NCBI GenBank assembly: GCA_947177635.1
Contig: CAMWVQ010000015.1
Coordinates: 1-46,019, forward strand
Direction: 5' to 3'
From: an uncultured Porphyromonadaceae bacterium
Lineage (GTDB): Bacteria; Bacteroidota; Bacteroidia; Bacteroidales; Muribaculaceae
Length of the DNA: 46,019 bases
Under the pieces are notes generated by a model, which saw nothing but the letters and a program-made list of their open reading frames with translations, had not been told where the DNA came from and did no database searches. Below, piece by piece: positions 8,683-17,062 of the stretch (the stretch's first letter is position 1; each line of letters begins with the position of its first letter). Position numbers and translations under genes: made by a program.

Positions 8683-9399
8683 TCAATCCTTGTCAGACAG
8701 CGGGTTGAAGCCCAACCTCCGCTCCATATAGCTGGCGAGCACATCGACCATCCCCTCCATCGTCAGCAACGAGGAGTTGAGGCAGAGGTCATAGGAGGAA
8801 GCCATACCCCACCGCTTGTCTGTGTAGAAATTGTAATAGTTGGCCCTGAGCTTGTTGGTCTTCTCGGCCAGCGCGCGGGCCTCCTGCTCCTTGAGCTTGT
8901 CGCCACGGCGCAGTATGCGCTTCACGCAGTCATCCATGGCCGCGTGGATGAAGAGATTGACAGTGGTCACACCGTGTTCGCGCAGCACATAGTCGGCCGA
9001 ACGTCCCACAATCACGCAAGGCCCGCGGTCGGCAATATCCTTTATCACGTCAGACATGTCGCGGTAAATCGACTCGTCGGATATAGAGGAGGGGGTGTAC
9101 CAGGGCATCGAGTTTATCCCCATGTTGAATGAGAATCCGCCCCCGGTGAATGTGGGGAATTTCTCGTCAGACCTCTCGAAGAACCCTGCGTCGACCCCGG
9201 CGTGGCGGGCCGCCTCAAGCAGCAGTTCCTTGTCGTAATAACCGATGCCGAAGGCGTCGGCTATGTGACGGGCAAATTCGCGGCCTCCGCTGCCAAACTG
9301 GCGTCCGACCGTTATCACATATTTCCGGTTGTCGTTTTTCTCTTTCAAGTCTGTCATGGCGTGGTAAATTTTGTTTGGTAGGAAAGGAAGCATCATCAT
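8683..9399 (-). CDS. Cytidylate kinase-like family protein
   Basis: A P-loop nucleotide kinase-like protein of the AAA_26 / cytidylate-kinase-like family. The glycine-rich loop is in YVITVGRQFGSGGREFARHIADAFG, and a lid-type Arg/Lys region follows (DDCVKRILRRGDKLKEQEARALAEKTNKLRANYY). The substrate in this family is not settled. From the ATG at 9399 it has 238 residues. The ATG overlaps the pdxB stop codon (ATGA), which suggests translational coupling. An ATG at 9357 would give 224 residues beginning MTDLKEKN and is also plausible. It is the last gene of the purD > membrane protein > pdxB series, ended by the terminator at 8597-8629. Confidence 0.85.
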   Translation of the reverse strand: MMMLPFLPNKIYHAMTDLKEKNDNRKYVITVGRQFGSGGREFARHIADAFGIGYYDKELLLEAARHAGVDAGFFERSDEKFPTFTGGGFSFNMGINSMPWYTPSSISDESIYRDMSDVIKDIADRGPCVIVGRSADYVLREHGVTTVNLFIHAAMDDCVKRILRRGDKLKEQEARALAEKTNKLRANYYNFYTDKRWGMASSYDLCLNSSLLTMEGMVDVLASYMERRLGFNPLSDKD

Positions 9400-10430
9400 A
9401 CAGCCCCGACCTCGTGGCGCAGGGGGTAGGTGTTGCGCAGATGCTCGAAGTCGGCGGGTGATGATTTGAGGGGTATGCTGTCTGTCAGGGGGTCATAGCT
9501 TTCGGTTATGGCACGGGCCGTGACTGCGGCGGGGGGAACCATCGCCACACCGGGGTCGATGCGCTTGTCTGAGCCGAAGAACTCAAGCACGGCGTTGAAT
9601 GTCACCGTCGTGGCGCGTTTTTTCCCCTCTATCGAGTAACCGGCGATATGTGGGGTGGAAATCTCGGCCAGGCGCAGCAACTCTGTGGAGATTGCCGGTT
9701 CACCCTCCCAGCAGTCCATTGCCAGGTGGGCCACCTTTCCTCGCTTCGCGGCCTCGATGAGGGCGCGGTTGTCTGCGACAGGCCCCCGGGCCGAATTGAT
9801 TATCATCGCCTTTGAGGCAATGCCGAGGAAATCGCGGTCGACAAGATGGATTGTGGGATGCTCCCCGCCACGCGACAGGGGGGTGTGGAGCGTCACGACG
9901 TCGGCCTTGCGGGCGATTTCATCCATAGTCACAAACCGGGTGTCGCCGGGATTGAACGGCGCCGAGGCATCCCAGCCGCCATCCCTCTGCCGACGGGGAG
10001 GGTCGCAGGCAAGCACCTCCATGCCGAGGTTCGCGGCCCAGGAGGCGACTATCGAGCCGACATGGCCGAGTCCAACCACTCCGAGCCTCATCCCGGGCTG
10101 TCCAAGCCCGAGAGCGAATACAGACGACAGCACATACTGGGCGACGGCCGGGGCGTTGCATCCGGGAGCCGACACGGTCTTTATCCCACGTGAAGCGAGC
10201 CAGGGGAAGTCGAGGTGGTCTGTGCCGATTGTCGCCGTGGCCACGATTCCGACCCGCGAGCCGTCGAGGAGCCCGGGGCCACACTTTGTGCGCGTTCTGA
10301 CAATCAATGCGTCGGCGTCTCTGACGGCGTCGGCGGTTATCTCATCAGGCGCGAGCCTGACCATTTCCGCTATCCCCGCGAAAGGCTCACCTTCGAAGGG
10401 GATGAACTTGTCTATGACTATTTTCCTCAT
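9396..10430 (-). CDS. pdxB: Erythronate-4-phosphate dehydrogenase
   Basis: PdxB oxidises 4-phosphoerythronate in the DXP-dependent pyridoxal phosphate pathway. The 344 residues show the D-2-hydroxyacid dehydrogenase layout: an N-terminal catalytic half, then the NAD-binding glycine loop VVGLGHVGSIVA (about 118-129), VVTLHTPLSRGGEHPTIHL, INSARGPVADNRALIEA, and LAMDCWEGEPAI followed by STPHIAGYSIEGK, where Glu and His belong to the catalytic set. The C-terminal PdxB dimerisation part is present. It overlaps the downstream kinase-like gene by 4 bp and follows the membrane protein gene by 28 bp, consistent with one operon. Confidence 0.93.
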   Translation of the reverse strand: MRKIVIDKFIPFEGEPFAGIAEMVRLAPDEITADAVRDADALIVRTRTKCGPGLLDGSRVGIVATATIGTDHLDFPWLASRGIKTVSAPGCNAPAVAQYVLSSVFALGLGQPGMRLGVVGLGHVGSIVASWAANLGMEVLACDPPRRQRDGGWDASAPFNPGDTRFVTMDEIARKADVVTLHTPLSRGGEHPTIHLVDRDFLGIASKAMIINSARGPVADNRALIEAAKRGKVAHLAMDCWEGEPAISTELLRLAEISTPHIAGYSIEGKKRATTVTFNAVLEFFGSDKRIDPGVAMVPPAAVTARAITESYDPLTDSIPLKSSPADFEHLRNTYPLRHEVGAV

Positions 10431-10458
10431 ATACTTGTTTCCGTGAGACCGCGCCGCC

Positions 10459-11439
10459 CTAAATCACTCCCCAAACGTAGAAGCCAACATACGCCCCGAC
10501 TATCAGCAGAATCGGTATGTAGCTGCGACGGTTGCGCCGGTAGGTGAAGAAGTGCGCAATCTGATACGCCGTCAGGCAGTTGAGCAGGGGGATATAGAAC
10601 GCGAAGTTGTTGAAATTCAATATCGAGAACAACCCGGTTGTGAACAGCAGCAGGGTCAGGAACCCGTTGAAGGCCCTGACTCTGGAGTTGTAGCTGAGTA
10701 TCTTGAGCAGGTTGGCGACCGTGAATCCCACACCTACAGCAAGGGTGAATCCGGTGACCACCAGGGCGGTGATGACATCAGGGTCGCTGAACATCGACCA
10801 AGCCACCACCAGCTCGGGCCAGTGGAGATCCGAAGGATCGACCAGGCCGAACCCGAACAATATCCACGCCGGGGTTATGACCCCCATGCCGGCGGCAAGG
10901 AAGGTGCGCAGGTCAAAGACCCTCATCTGCACACATCCGACAAGGAACACCGGCAGATACAGCAGATATGACAAATCGGTGAATCCGGCCAGCGCCATCA
11001 GGAAGAATATCAGGAATATGCGACGCTGACACGCCCCGTCTGACCAGGAGCTGAACAGCAGCACGACGCATATCATCATCATCACCCCCATAAGGTCGCC
11101 CCCGTAGAAACGGTCCATGACCGACGGGAGCGCGGTCTGCATTATGAAAAACAGCCCCGCCACCAGTGAGGTTAGACTCCTGAAGACATTGAAGGCCCTG
11201 TTGACATATATTATCAGCACCCCCATCGACACCGTGCAGGCAACCGAGGCCACAAGCGACGAGAAAGGTGAGCCGGTCCACTCCCTCGCCGGGGTCAGAC
11301 CGATGCCGAGGGGGCCTCCGAGAGGCACCACCCCACCTTTGACATATGCCACCCATGCCAGGACACACGCCACCCCAAGCATCACCATCGCGCAGGCGCG
11401 GGTGTGGAGGAAAGCAGACAGGTCACGTTCAGACAACAT
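10459..11439 (-). CDS. Polytopic membrane protein of unknown function
   Basis: I do not recognise a defined family with certainty. The 326-residue protein has about nine hydrophobic segments from residue 12 to the C terminus (for example ACAMVMLGVACVLAWVAYV, VASVACTVSMGVLIIYV, VMMMICVVLLFSSW, VITALVVTGFTLAVGVGFTVANLL, IPILLIVGAYVGFYVWGVI). It has no signal peptide beyond the first helix. DUF6427-type proteins of Bacteroidetes have a similar appearance, but this is only a resemblance. It lies between purD (32 bp upstream) and pdxB (28 bp downstream) on the same strand, so it is probably co-expressed with them. Nothing in the sequence links it to either pathway. Confidence 0.75.
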   Translation of the reverse strand: MLSERDLSAFLHTRACAMVMLGVACVLAWVAYVKGGVVPLGGPLGIGLTPAREWTGSPFSSLVASVACTVSMGVLIIYVNRAFNVFRSLTSLVAGLFFIMQTALPSVMDRFYGGDLMGVMMMICVVLLFSSWSDGACQRRIFLIFFLMALAGFTDLSYLLYLPVFLVGCVQMRVFDLRTFLAAGMGVITPAWILFGFGLVDPSDLHWPELVVAWSMFSDPDVITALVVTGFTLAVGVGFTVANLLKILSYNSRVRAFNGFLTLLLFTTGLFSILNFNNFAFYIPLLNCLTAYQIAHFFTYRRNRRSYIPILLIVGAYVGFYVWGVI

Positions 11440-11471
11440 CGTGGCTCAGGGGGATAATGGGCTAAGGGGAA

Positions 11472-12755
11472 TCAGACAAACTCGTTGCCGATGTCGCAGC
11501 GGAAGGTCTTGCCGTCGAAGCCTACCTTCTCAACCATCGCGTAGCTGCGCGACAGGGCCTCCTGCAAGTCTTTGCCGTAGCTGCTGACAGCAACCACACG
11601 GCCTCCCGAAGTGACGGTCTCCCCGCTCGCGGGGTCAATGGCGGTGCCGGCATGGAACAGGATAGTGTCAGGATTGCCGTCGGCGGCGTCAAGTCCGCTC
11701 ATCACTTTTCCTTTGGGGTATGAGCCGGGGTATCCACCCGAGACAAGCATCACGGTGGCGGCGGCGCGGGGATCGTGGTCGAGGGGGAGGTCTCCCAGGT
11801 CACCCTTGGCGGCGGCGGACAGAAGGGGCACCAGGTCGGAGGCCACACGCAACATCACCGCCTCGGTCTCGGGGTCACCCATACGCACATTGTATTCTAT
11901 CACCATAGGTTCTCCACCCACATTGATAAGCCCCAGGAAGATGAAACCCTTGTAGTCAATCGAGCGCTTGCGCAGCCCCTCGATCGTGGGCTTGATTATG
12001 CGGTTCTCAACCTTCTCCATAAAGGCCGCGTCGGCGAAAGCGACAGGAGTCACCGCTCCCATGCCGCCGGTGTTGGGGCCTTTGTCACCCTCGAGGATTC
12101 GTTTGTAATCCTTGGCCACGGGGAGCACGCGGTAACCGCCGTTTCCGTCGGTCAGCACGAACACGGAGCATTCGATGCCGCTCAGGAACTCCTCCACGAC
12201 AACCGTGGCCGACGACGCGCCGAACATGCCGCCGAGCATCTCGGCCAGCTCCTTCTGCGCCTCCTCAAGGCTGTCGAGGATAAGCACACCCTTTCCGGCG
12301 GCCAGGCCGTCGGCTTTCAGCACATAGGGGGGAGTAAGGGTGGCCAGGAACTGCTTCCCCTCCTCAAGGGTCTCGGCGGTGAAGCTGCGGTAGCGGGCGG
12401 TGGGAATCCCCTCCGCCTCCATGAACTGCTTGGCGAAGTCCTTGCTTCCCTCAAGGCGCGCGCCCTCCTTGGAGGGGCCCACGACGAGCACTCCGGGAGC
12501 CTCCTTGGCGAGGAAGTCGGTGATGCCGGCCACAAGCGGGTCCTCGTTTCCGACAACCACCATGTCAATCGAATTCTCCTTCACAGCCTGCAGCACAGCC
12601 TCCAGGTCAGTAGGCTTCAGCGCGAGGTTGCGTCCATAGCGGGCTGTGCCGCCATTTCCGGGAGCGATGATGAGGTTGGTACAGTCGGGACTCTGACTGA
12701 TTTTCCAGGCCAGTGCCGATTCGCGGCCGCCTGAACCGAGCAGGAGAATGTTCAT
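11472..12755 (-). CDS. purD: Phosphoribosylamine--glycine ligase
   Basis: PurD joins 5-phosphoribosylamine and glycine with ATP to form GAR, the second step of purine synthesis. The 427-residue protein has the GARS layout: the N-terminal NILLLGSGGRESALAWKI, then the ATP-grasp segments VLKADGLAAGKGVLI and VVVEEFLSGIECSVFVLTDG. DYKRILEGDKGPNTGGMGAVTP and YNVRMGDPETEAVM (metal-binding Glu and Asn) follow, with the C-terminal GARS domain ending at FRCDIGNEFV. The length is standard. It follows the THUMP methyltransferase gene by 56 bp on the same strand. I see no clear TAnnTTTG element in that gap, so read-through from the upstream gene is possible. Confidence 0.96.
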   Translation of the reverse strand: MNILLLGSGGRESALAWKISQSPDCTNLIIAPGNGGTARYGRNLALKPTDLEAVLQAVKENSIDMVVVGNEDPLVAGITDFLAKEAPGVLVVGPSKEGARLEGSKDFAKQFMEAEGIPTARYRSFTAETLEEGKQFLATLTPPYVLKADGLAAGKGVLILDSLEEAQKELAEMLGGMFGASSATVVVEEFLSGIECSVFVLTDGNGGYRVLPVAKDYKRILEGDKGPNTGGMGAVTPVAFADAAFMEKVENRIIKPTIEGLRKRSIDYKGFIFLGLINVGGEPMVIEYNVRMGDPETEAVMLRVASDLVPLLSAAAKGDLGDLPLDHDPRAAATVMLVSGGYPGSYPKGKVMSGLDAADGNPDTILFHAGTAIDPASGETVTSGGRVVAVSSYGKDLQEALSRSYAMVEKVGFDGKTFRCDIGNEFV

Positions 12756-12811
12756 AGGGGGTATATGGTTGTTTTTTTCTTGAATAATCCGTCGGAACTA
12801 TTCTGAAATTG

Positions 12812-14518
12812 TTATTCCTCTTTGTTTTTTCGGGGACGCATCACCGGCAACGTGGGCTGCTTTCCGGTGATTGACTTCAGGGCGTCGGGATTGCGGCGCA
12901 GAGCGAGGGGATTCTCTGAGGGACGTGGACGGTCAGCCACCTGACGGCGGTCTCTGTCGAAACCGCGCTTCTCTCCCTTGTCGAAACCGCGCTCCTTGCG
13001 GTCAGAATCCTTCCGGTCGTAATCCTTGCGGAAATCTTTCCGGTCGAAGTCTTTGCGGTCGAAGTCCTTACGGTCACGGTCGGCGCCGAAACGCTTCCCT
13101 CCGGGACGGTAACGCTCCTCCAGTTTGTTGCGCGGCTCCTTGGCACGGTTCTCGCGACGCTCCGACCTCTTCTCGCGGAAGGGACGTTCCTCTCCGGGCT
13201 TGCGGCGGTCACGCGGAGCCGGGCGACGGTCGTCGTCGCTGTGGCGGGATTCGCGGCGGAAGGCCTCACGCTCACGTTTGAAATCCTTGCGACGGCGGTC
13301 TTTGAGCGAACCGACGCGCTGTTCGGTCTTCTCCTCGATGTCGCGCAGGCGTCCACCCTGACTGCGGAAATGCTTGTAATCACCCTCGAAGATGATATAC
13401 TCGCGCAGCTCACACTCAAGGGCACCGTTGAGAATCGGCATCTTCACCGAGGGGGCAAGGCCGATACGGTGGAAATACTCCTCGCGGTAGCCGATTATCC
13501 AGGCGTGGTAACCTTTGAAGACATTCTTCAGCTTGCTGCCTATCAGCTCGTAAAGCCCCTCCATGTCGTCAGAGGAGATTCGCTCGCCGTAGGGGGGATT
13601 GGTCACCAGCACACCATTCTCGGGGGCTTCGGTCCAGGCCGACAGGGGCTTTGACTCAAGCTCTATCATACGCCCCACCCCGGCGCTCTTTATGTTTCTT
13701 TCGGCAATCTCGACAGCCTTGGGGGAGATGTCGCCGCCGTATATCTTGAAGTTGAATTCCTTCTCGTTGGAGTCGTCATTATAAAGACGGTCGAAAAGCT
13801 CCGGGTCGAAGTCGCGCCAGTTCTCGAAAGAGAAATGCTTGCGGTAGACACCCGGATTGATGTTGGCGGCGATGAGGGCGGCCTCGATGAGGAATGTGCC
13901 TGAGCCACACATAGGGTCTACCAGGGGGCCGTCGCCGCGCCATCCGCTTTTCAGGATGATGCCGGCGGCCAGCACCTCATTGATGGGGGCTTCGGTCTGG
14001 GCCACACGGTAACCGCGCTTGTGGAGCGACTCACCGGAGGAGTCGAGCGAGAGGGTCACGCGGTCTCCGGCGATATGGACGTTGATCATCACATCCGCGT
14101 CCTGAAGGCGCACACCGGGGCGCACGTCATCGCCATACCGGTCTTTGAACCAGTCGACAATCGCGTCTTTCACGCGGTAAGTCACAAAACGGGAATGGGT
14201 GAACTCGTCGCTGTAAGCGACTGTGTCGATGGCGAACGTGCTTGAGGGGGACATCAGTTTCCCCCAGTCGAATTCCTTGGCATATTCATACAGCTCGTCT
14301 GTGTCACGCGCTATGAACTTGTATATCGGCTTGAGAATCCTCAAAGCCGTGCGGCAGCTCAGGTTGGCACGGTAAAGCATTTCGAGGTCTCCCTCGAATG
14401 ACACCATCCTCTTGCCAGGTTCCACATTCTCGGCGCCCAATGCGCGCAATTCCTCGGCAAGCACATCTTCCAGTCCCTGGAAGGTCTTAGCCACCATTTC
14501 AAAACGTTCGTTCGCCAT
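12812..14518 (-). CDS. THUMP-domain class I SAM-dependent RNA methyltransferase with long charged tail
   Basis: Probably methylates a guanine N2 in 23S rRNA, as do the RlmL/RlmK and TrmN-like relatives. Residues 1-160 hold the RFF/THUMP region. A Rossmann methyltransferase domain follows at about 165-385 with the SAM motif DPMCGSGTFLIEAALIAANI and the catalytic VLVTNPPYGER. Residues 390-568 are very rich in Arg, Lys, Asp and Glu and include repeated DRKDF units; this tail looks disordered and could bind RNA. The core is complete, and the tail makes the protein longer than the usual 380-500 residues. A TAnnTTTG element lies at 14544-14551. Confidence 0.9.
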   Translation of the reverse strand: MANERFEMVAKTFQGLEDVLAEELRALGAENVEPGKRMVSFEGDLEMLYRANLSCRTALRILKPIYKFIARDTDELYEYAKEFDWGKLMSPSSTFAIDTVAYSDEFTHSRFVTYRVKDAIVDWFKDRYGDDVRPGVRLQDADVMINVHIAGDRVTLSLDSSGESLHKRGYRVAQTEAPINEVLAAGIILKSGWRGDGPLVDPMCGSGTFLIEAALIAANINPGVYRKHFSFENWRDFDPELFDRLYNDDSNEKEFNFKIYGGDISPKAVEIAERNIKSAGVGRMIELESKPLSAWTEAPENGVLVTNPPYGERISSDDMEGLYELIGSKLKNVFKGYHAWIIGYREEYFHRIGLAPSVKMPILNGALECELREYIIFEGDYKHFRSQGGRLRDIEEKTEQRVGSLKDRRRKDFKREREAFRRESRHSDDDRRPAPRDRRKPGEERPFREKRSERRENRAKEPRNKLEERYRPGGKRFGADRDRKDFDRKDFDRKDFRKDYDRKDSDRKERGFDKGEKRGFDRDRRQVADRPRPSENPLALRRNPDALKSITGKQPTLPVMRPRKNKEE

Positions 14519-14543
14519 ACGGTGAAAGTCATCAAATTTTGTG

Positions 14544-14551
14544 CAAAGTTA
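14544..14551 (-). promoter_or_regulatory. Promoter -7 element of the THUMP methyltransferase gene
   Basis: TAACTTTG on the minus strand fits TAnnTTTG, about 26 bp before the ATG at 14518, implying a short leader. Just upstream (14557-14587) is a hairpin with arms AATCCCCGC and GCGGGGATT. Confidence 0.6.
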
Positions 14552-14755
14552 CAAAAATCCCCGCAATCGCGGCTCCTCGGCGGGGATTGTTTGATTTTTC
14601 CCTTAAAGATTTTTTTAGTAAAAACAAATCGACATAGTCATCCACTGATGACCGATACCTCTTCAAATGTTAACAAACCGGCAAAAACAGCAGTTTTAAG
14701 TACTATAATTGTTAAACAAGGTTAATAAAACACATTTTCTTGCCCCAAAATTATG

Positions 14756-14852
14756 TTGCACAACATAAAAACTCTACCTTTGCATCAGTTTTTCATGGTA
14801 TTAGATTTAAGGTAAGAAGATTATTCGTCGCGACGACGAGTAATTTTTTTTT
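14756..14852 (+). ncRNA. Candidate small RNA: orphan promoter plus terminator
   Basis: On the plus strand a TTG at 14756-14758 and TACCTTTG at 14775-14782 are spaced 19 bp apart, as in Bacteroidetes promoters. Transcription would start near 14789. After roughly 30 bases comes a strong terminator: ATTATTCGTCG (14820-14830), loop CGA and CGACGAGTAAT (14834-14844), followed by nine T to 14852. No normal ORF lies between. The only in-frame start gives a six-codon mini-ORF MVLDLR with a stop. The transcript would be about 60-65 nt. It lies in the 14519-15197 gap between two minus-strand genes. The call rests on promoter and terminator signals only. Confidence 0.55.
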
Positions 14853-14887
14853 ACACCTATCTCAACCACATCGCTCCGCGCTCCAAA

Positions 14888-15160
14888 TCTCACGCAGATT
14901 ACGCAGATACGCAGATTTTTCGCAGATATAATTCAGAATCCCCCAGATATAGCAGATATACTCTCAGATATAAAGGGAGGTCTCACAGATTCCACAGATT
15001 CCACAGATGCCATCCGGATGGAATGCTGTTGGATTACCCATCCGGATGGCATCTGTGGAATCTGTGGAATCTGTGAGACCTCCCCCCTAAATCCATTTAA
15101 TCTTCATTAATCTTAGAGGTATCCGCGGGATATCTGCGTATCTGCGTAATCTGCGTGAGA
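14888..15160. repeat. Large palindromic intergenic element, copy 2 (9-mer CACAGATTC units)
   Basis: A second long inverted repeat of the same family as 7298-7593. The outer arms TCTCACGCAGATTACGCAG (from 14888) and CTGCGTAATCTGCGTGAGA (to 15160) are perfect complements, as are the inner arms AGGTCTCACAGATTCCAC (from 14978) and their partners up to 15080. The central palindrome CATCCGGATGG is shared with copy 1. Where copy 1 has CACAGATTA in both arms, copy 2 has CACAGATTC in both arms, so the arms change together. It lies 37 bp behind the stop codon of the acyl-CoA synthetase gene. Confidence 0.9.
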
Positions 15161-15197
15161 CCAAAAGGAGGAAGCGTATAGACCTTGGTGGGGTTGC

Positions 15198-16913
15198 TCA
15201 GGCGTGGATGATGCCCTTGTTGGGCGGGGTCTGCGGAATCTTGATGGCGGAGTTGGCCGCGTCGGTGGCGCGGATTGCCACTCGGCGGATTTTGCCGGAG
15301 ATGGTCTTTGGCAACTCCTTGACAAACTCTATCACGCGCGGGTATTTATAAGGAGCGGTGATACGCTTGACATGGTTCTGGATGTCCTTCACCAGATCGG
15401 CACCGGCCTGCTGCACGTAGTCAGCCGCCAGGACAATGGTGGCCTTGACTATCTGGCCGCGCACGTCGTCGGGAACAGCGGTGATGGCACACTCCACAAC
15501 GGCCGGGTGGGTGAGGCATGCGCTCTCGACCTCGAAGGGGCCGATACGGTAGCCCGAAGACTTGATGACATCATCCTTGCGGCTGACAAACCAGAGGTAA
15601 CCGTCCTTGTCCCGCCAGGCGATGTCGCCCGTATGGTAGAGTCCGTCGTGCCAGGCATTGTCAGTCAGCTCCTCATCATCGAGATACTCCTTGAAGAGTC
15701 CGGCGGGCTTATGCCCGTCGCGGTCGGCACGGATGACAATCTCGCCGTTGACATTGTCATCGACCGAATTTCCATCCTCATCCACGATGTCGATGCCGTA
15801 AAGCGGGTTGGGAAGCCCCATCGAACCGGGACGCGGCTCTACCCAGGGGAATGTGCCGACGGTGAGGGTGGTCTCGGTCTGGCCGAAACCTTCGCGCATT
15901 GATATGCCTGTCAACTCCTTCCATTTCTCGAAGACAGAGGGGTTGAGGGCCTCCCCGGCGATGGTGCAGCGGTCGAGCGCCGAGAGGTCGAACGACTTGA
16001 CATCCTCACGTATAAGGAACCTGAACACTGTCGGAGGGGCGCAGAATGAGTTGATCCGGTATTTCTCCATTATTGCGAGTAGGTCTTTCGGCACGAACTT
16101 GTCGAAGTCGTAGACGAAGACATCGGCCCCGCATATCCACTGGCCGTAGAGTTTCCCCCAGACAGCCTTCCCCCAGCCGGTGTCGGCGAGGGTCAGGTGT
16201 ATGTCGCCCGGACGGAGGTTGTGCCAGAAACGGGCAGTCACGATGTGACCGAGGGGATATGTGAAGTCGTGGGCCACCATCTTCGGCTCCCCGGAGGTGC
16301 CGGAGGTGAAGTAAAGCAGCATCACGTCGGAATTGTCGTTGACATGGGCCGGGCGCCTGAACCCGGGAGCTTTCTCTATTCCCTTGCCGAAATCGAGCCA
16401 GCCCTTCGGAACGCACGGCCCCGTGGAAACCAGCCACTCCAGGCTCTTGCAATGGGGCCTCGCCTCATTTATATGTTTGACCATATCATCATCCCCCGCG
16501 GCCACAATCACCTTGATGTCGGCCATGCGGCAACGGTATTCGATATCCTCGGCGGTCAGCAGGTGGGTGGCGGGAATGGCCACAGCCCCGAGTTTGTGGA
16601 GGGCCATCATCGAGGGCCAGAACTCCCAGTGGCGTTTCAGCATCAGCATCACCCGGGTACCCTTGCCGACACCAAGACTCTGGAAGAATGCCGCCGTCTT
16701 GTCAGACAGCTCCTTCATGTCGGCGAATGTGAACCGGCGTTCCTCCCCCTCGGGATTCGTCCACAGCAGGGCCTCACGCTGAGGTTCCTCCTCGGCCCAC
16801 GCGTCAACCACATCATATGCGAAATTGAAATTATCGGGGATTACCAGCCTGAAACCGGCGGCGAAGTCGGCATAGCTCTCAAAGTCTGTCTTGTTGGTGA
16901 AACGTTCAATCAT
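15198..16913 (-). CDS. AMP-forming acyl-CoA synthetase (medium-chain / acetyl-CoA synthetase-like)
   Basis: Activates a carboxylic acid as acyl-AMP and then acyl-CoA in the cytoplasm. The 571-residue protein has the adenylate-forming enzyme motifs: the P-loop-like LYFTSGTSGEPKMVAH (about 206-221), GEALNPSVFEKW, GFGQTETTLTVG (about 340), the TGDIAWRDKDGYLWFVSRKDDVIKSSGYRIGPFEVE hinge region (about 440-475), and the C-terminal catalytic lysine in ELPKTISGKIRR. The N-terminal part resembles ACSM-type medium-chain synthetases more than long-chain enzymes; the exact acid is not predictable. A weak promoter (TAACTTGC at 16964-16971, TTTG at 16985-16988) lies upstream. The 3' end is followed by the palindrome at 14888-15160. 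Confidence 0.92.
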   Translation of the reverse strand: MIERFTNKTDFESYADFAAGFRLVIPDNFNFAYDVVDAWAEEEPQREALLWTNPEGEERRFTFADMKELSDKTAAFFQSLGVGKGTRVMLMLKRHWEFWPSMMALHKLGAVAIPATHLLTAEDIEYRCRMADIKVIVAAGDDDMVKHINEARPHCKSLEWLVSTGPCVPKGWLDFGKGIEKAPGFRRPAHVNDNSDVMLLYFTSGTSGEPKMVAHDFTYPLGHIVTARFWHNLRPGDIHLTLADTGWGKAVWGKLYGQWICGADVFVYDFDKFVPKDLLAIMEKYRINSFCAPPTVFRFLIREDVKSFDLSALDRCTIAGEALNPSVFEKWKELTGISMREGFGQTETTLTVGTFPWVEPRPGSMGLPNPLYGIDIVDEDGNSVDDNVNGEIVIRADRDGHKPAGLFKEYLDDEELTDNAWHDGLYHTGDIAWRDKDGYLWFVSRKDDVIKSSGYRIGPFEVESACLTHPAVVECAITAVPDDVRGQIVKATIVLAADYVQQAGADLVKDIQNHVKRITAPYKYPRVIEFVKELPKTISGKIRRVAIRATDAANSAIKIPQTPPNKGIIHA

Positions 16914-17062
16914 AATCTACCTAATTCTATCATAATGTACCTGATTCGTAGTTGGAAACACCCGCAAGTTACGAAAAGATTTTGCAAACCCCGCCATGAT
17001 TACACAGTTTAGTATTCTGCACACACAGTGTTAACGCGTGTTAAATCACCGCATCACGCGGT

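Noticed and set aside
11775-12734. Long open frame antisense to purD
   Set aside because: The purD frame has all GARS motifs; the opposite frame shows no recognisable domain and is a GC-driven shadow.
14820-14852. Terminator of the THUMP methyltransferase or acyl-CoA synthetase gene
   Set aside because: Both genes are on the minus strand, and the T-run follows the stem on the plus strand. It therefore fits only the plus-strand promoter at 14756-14782.
16197-17012. Long open frame antisense to the acyl-CoA synthetase gene
   Set aside because: It is a shadow caused by high GC; the minus-strand frame carries complete enzyme motifs.
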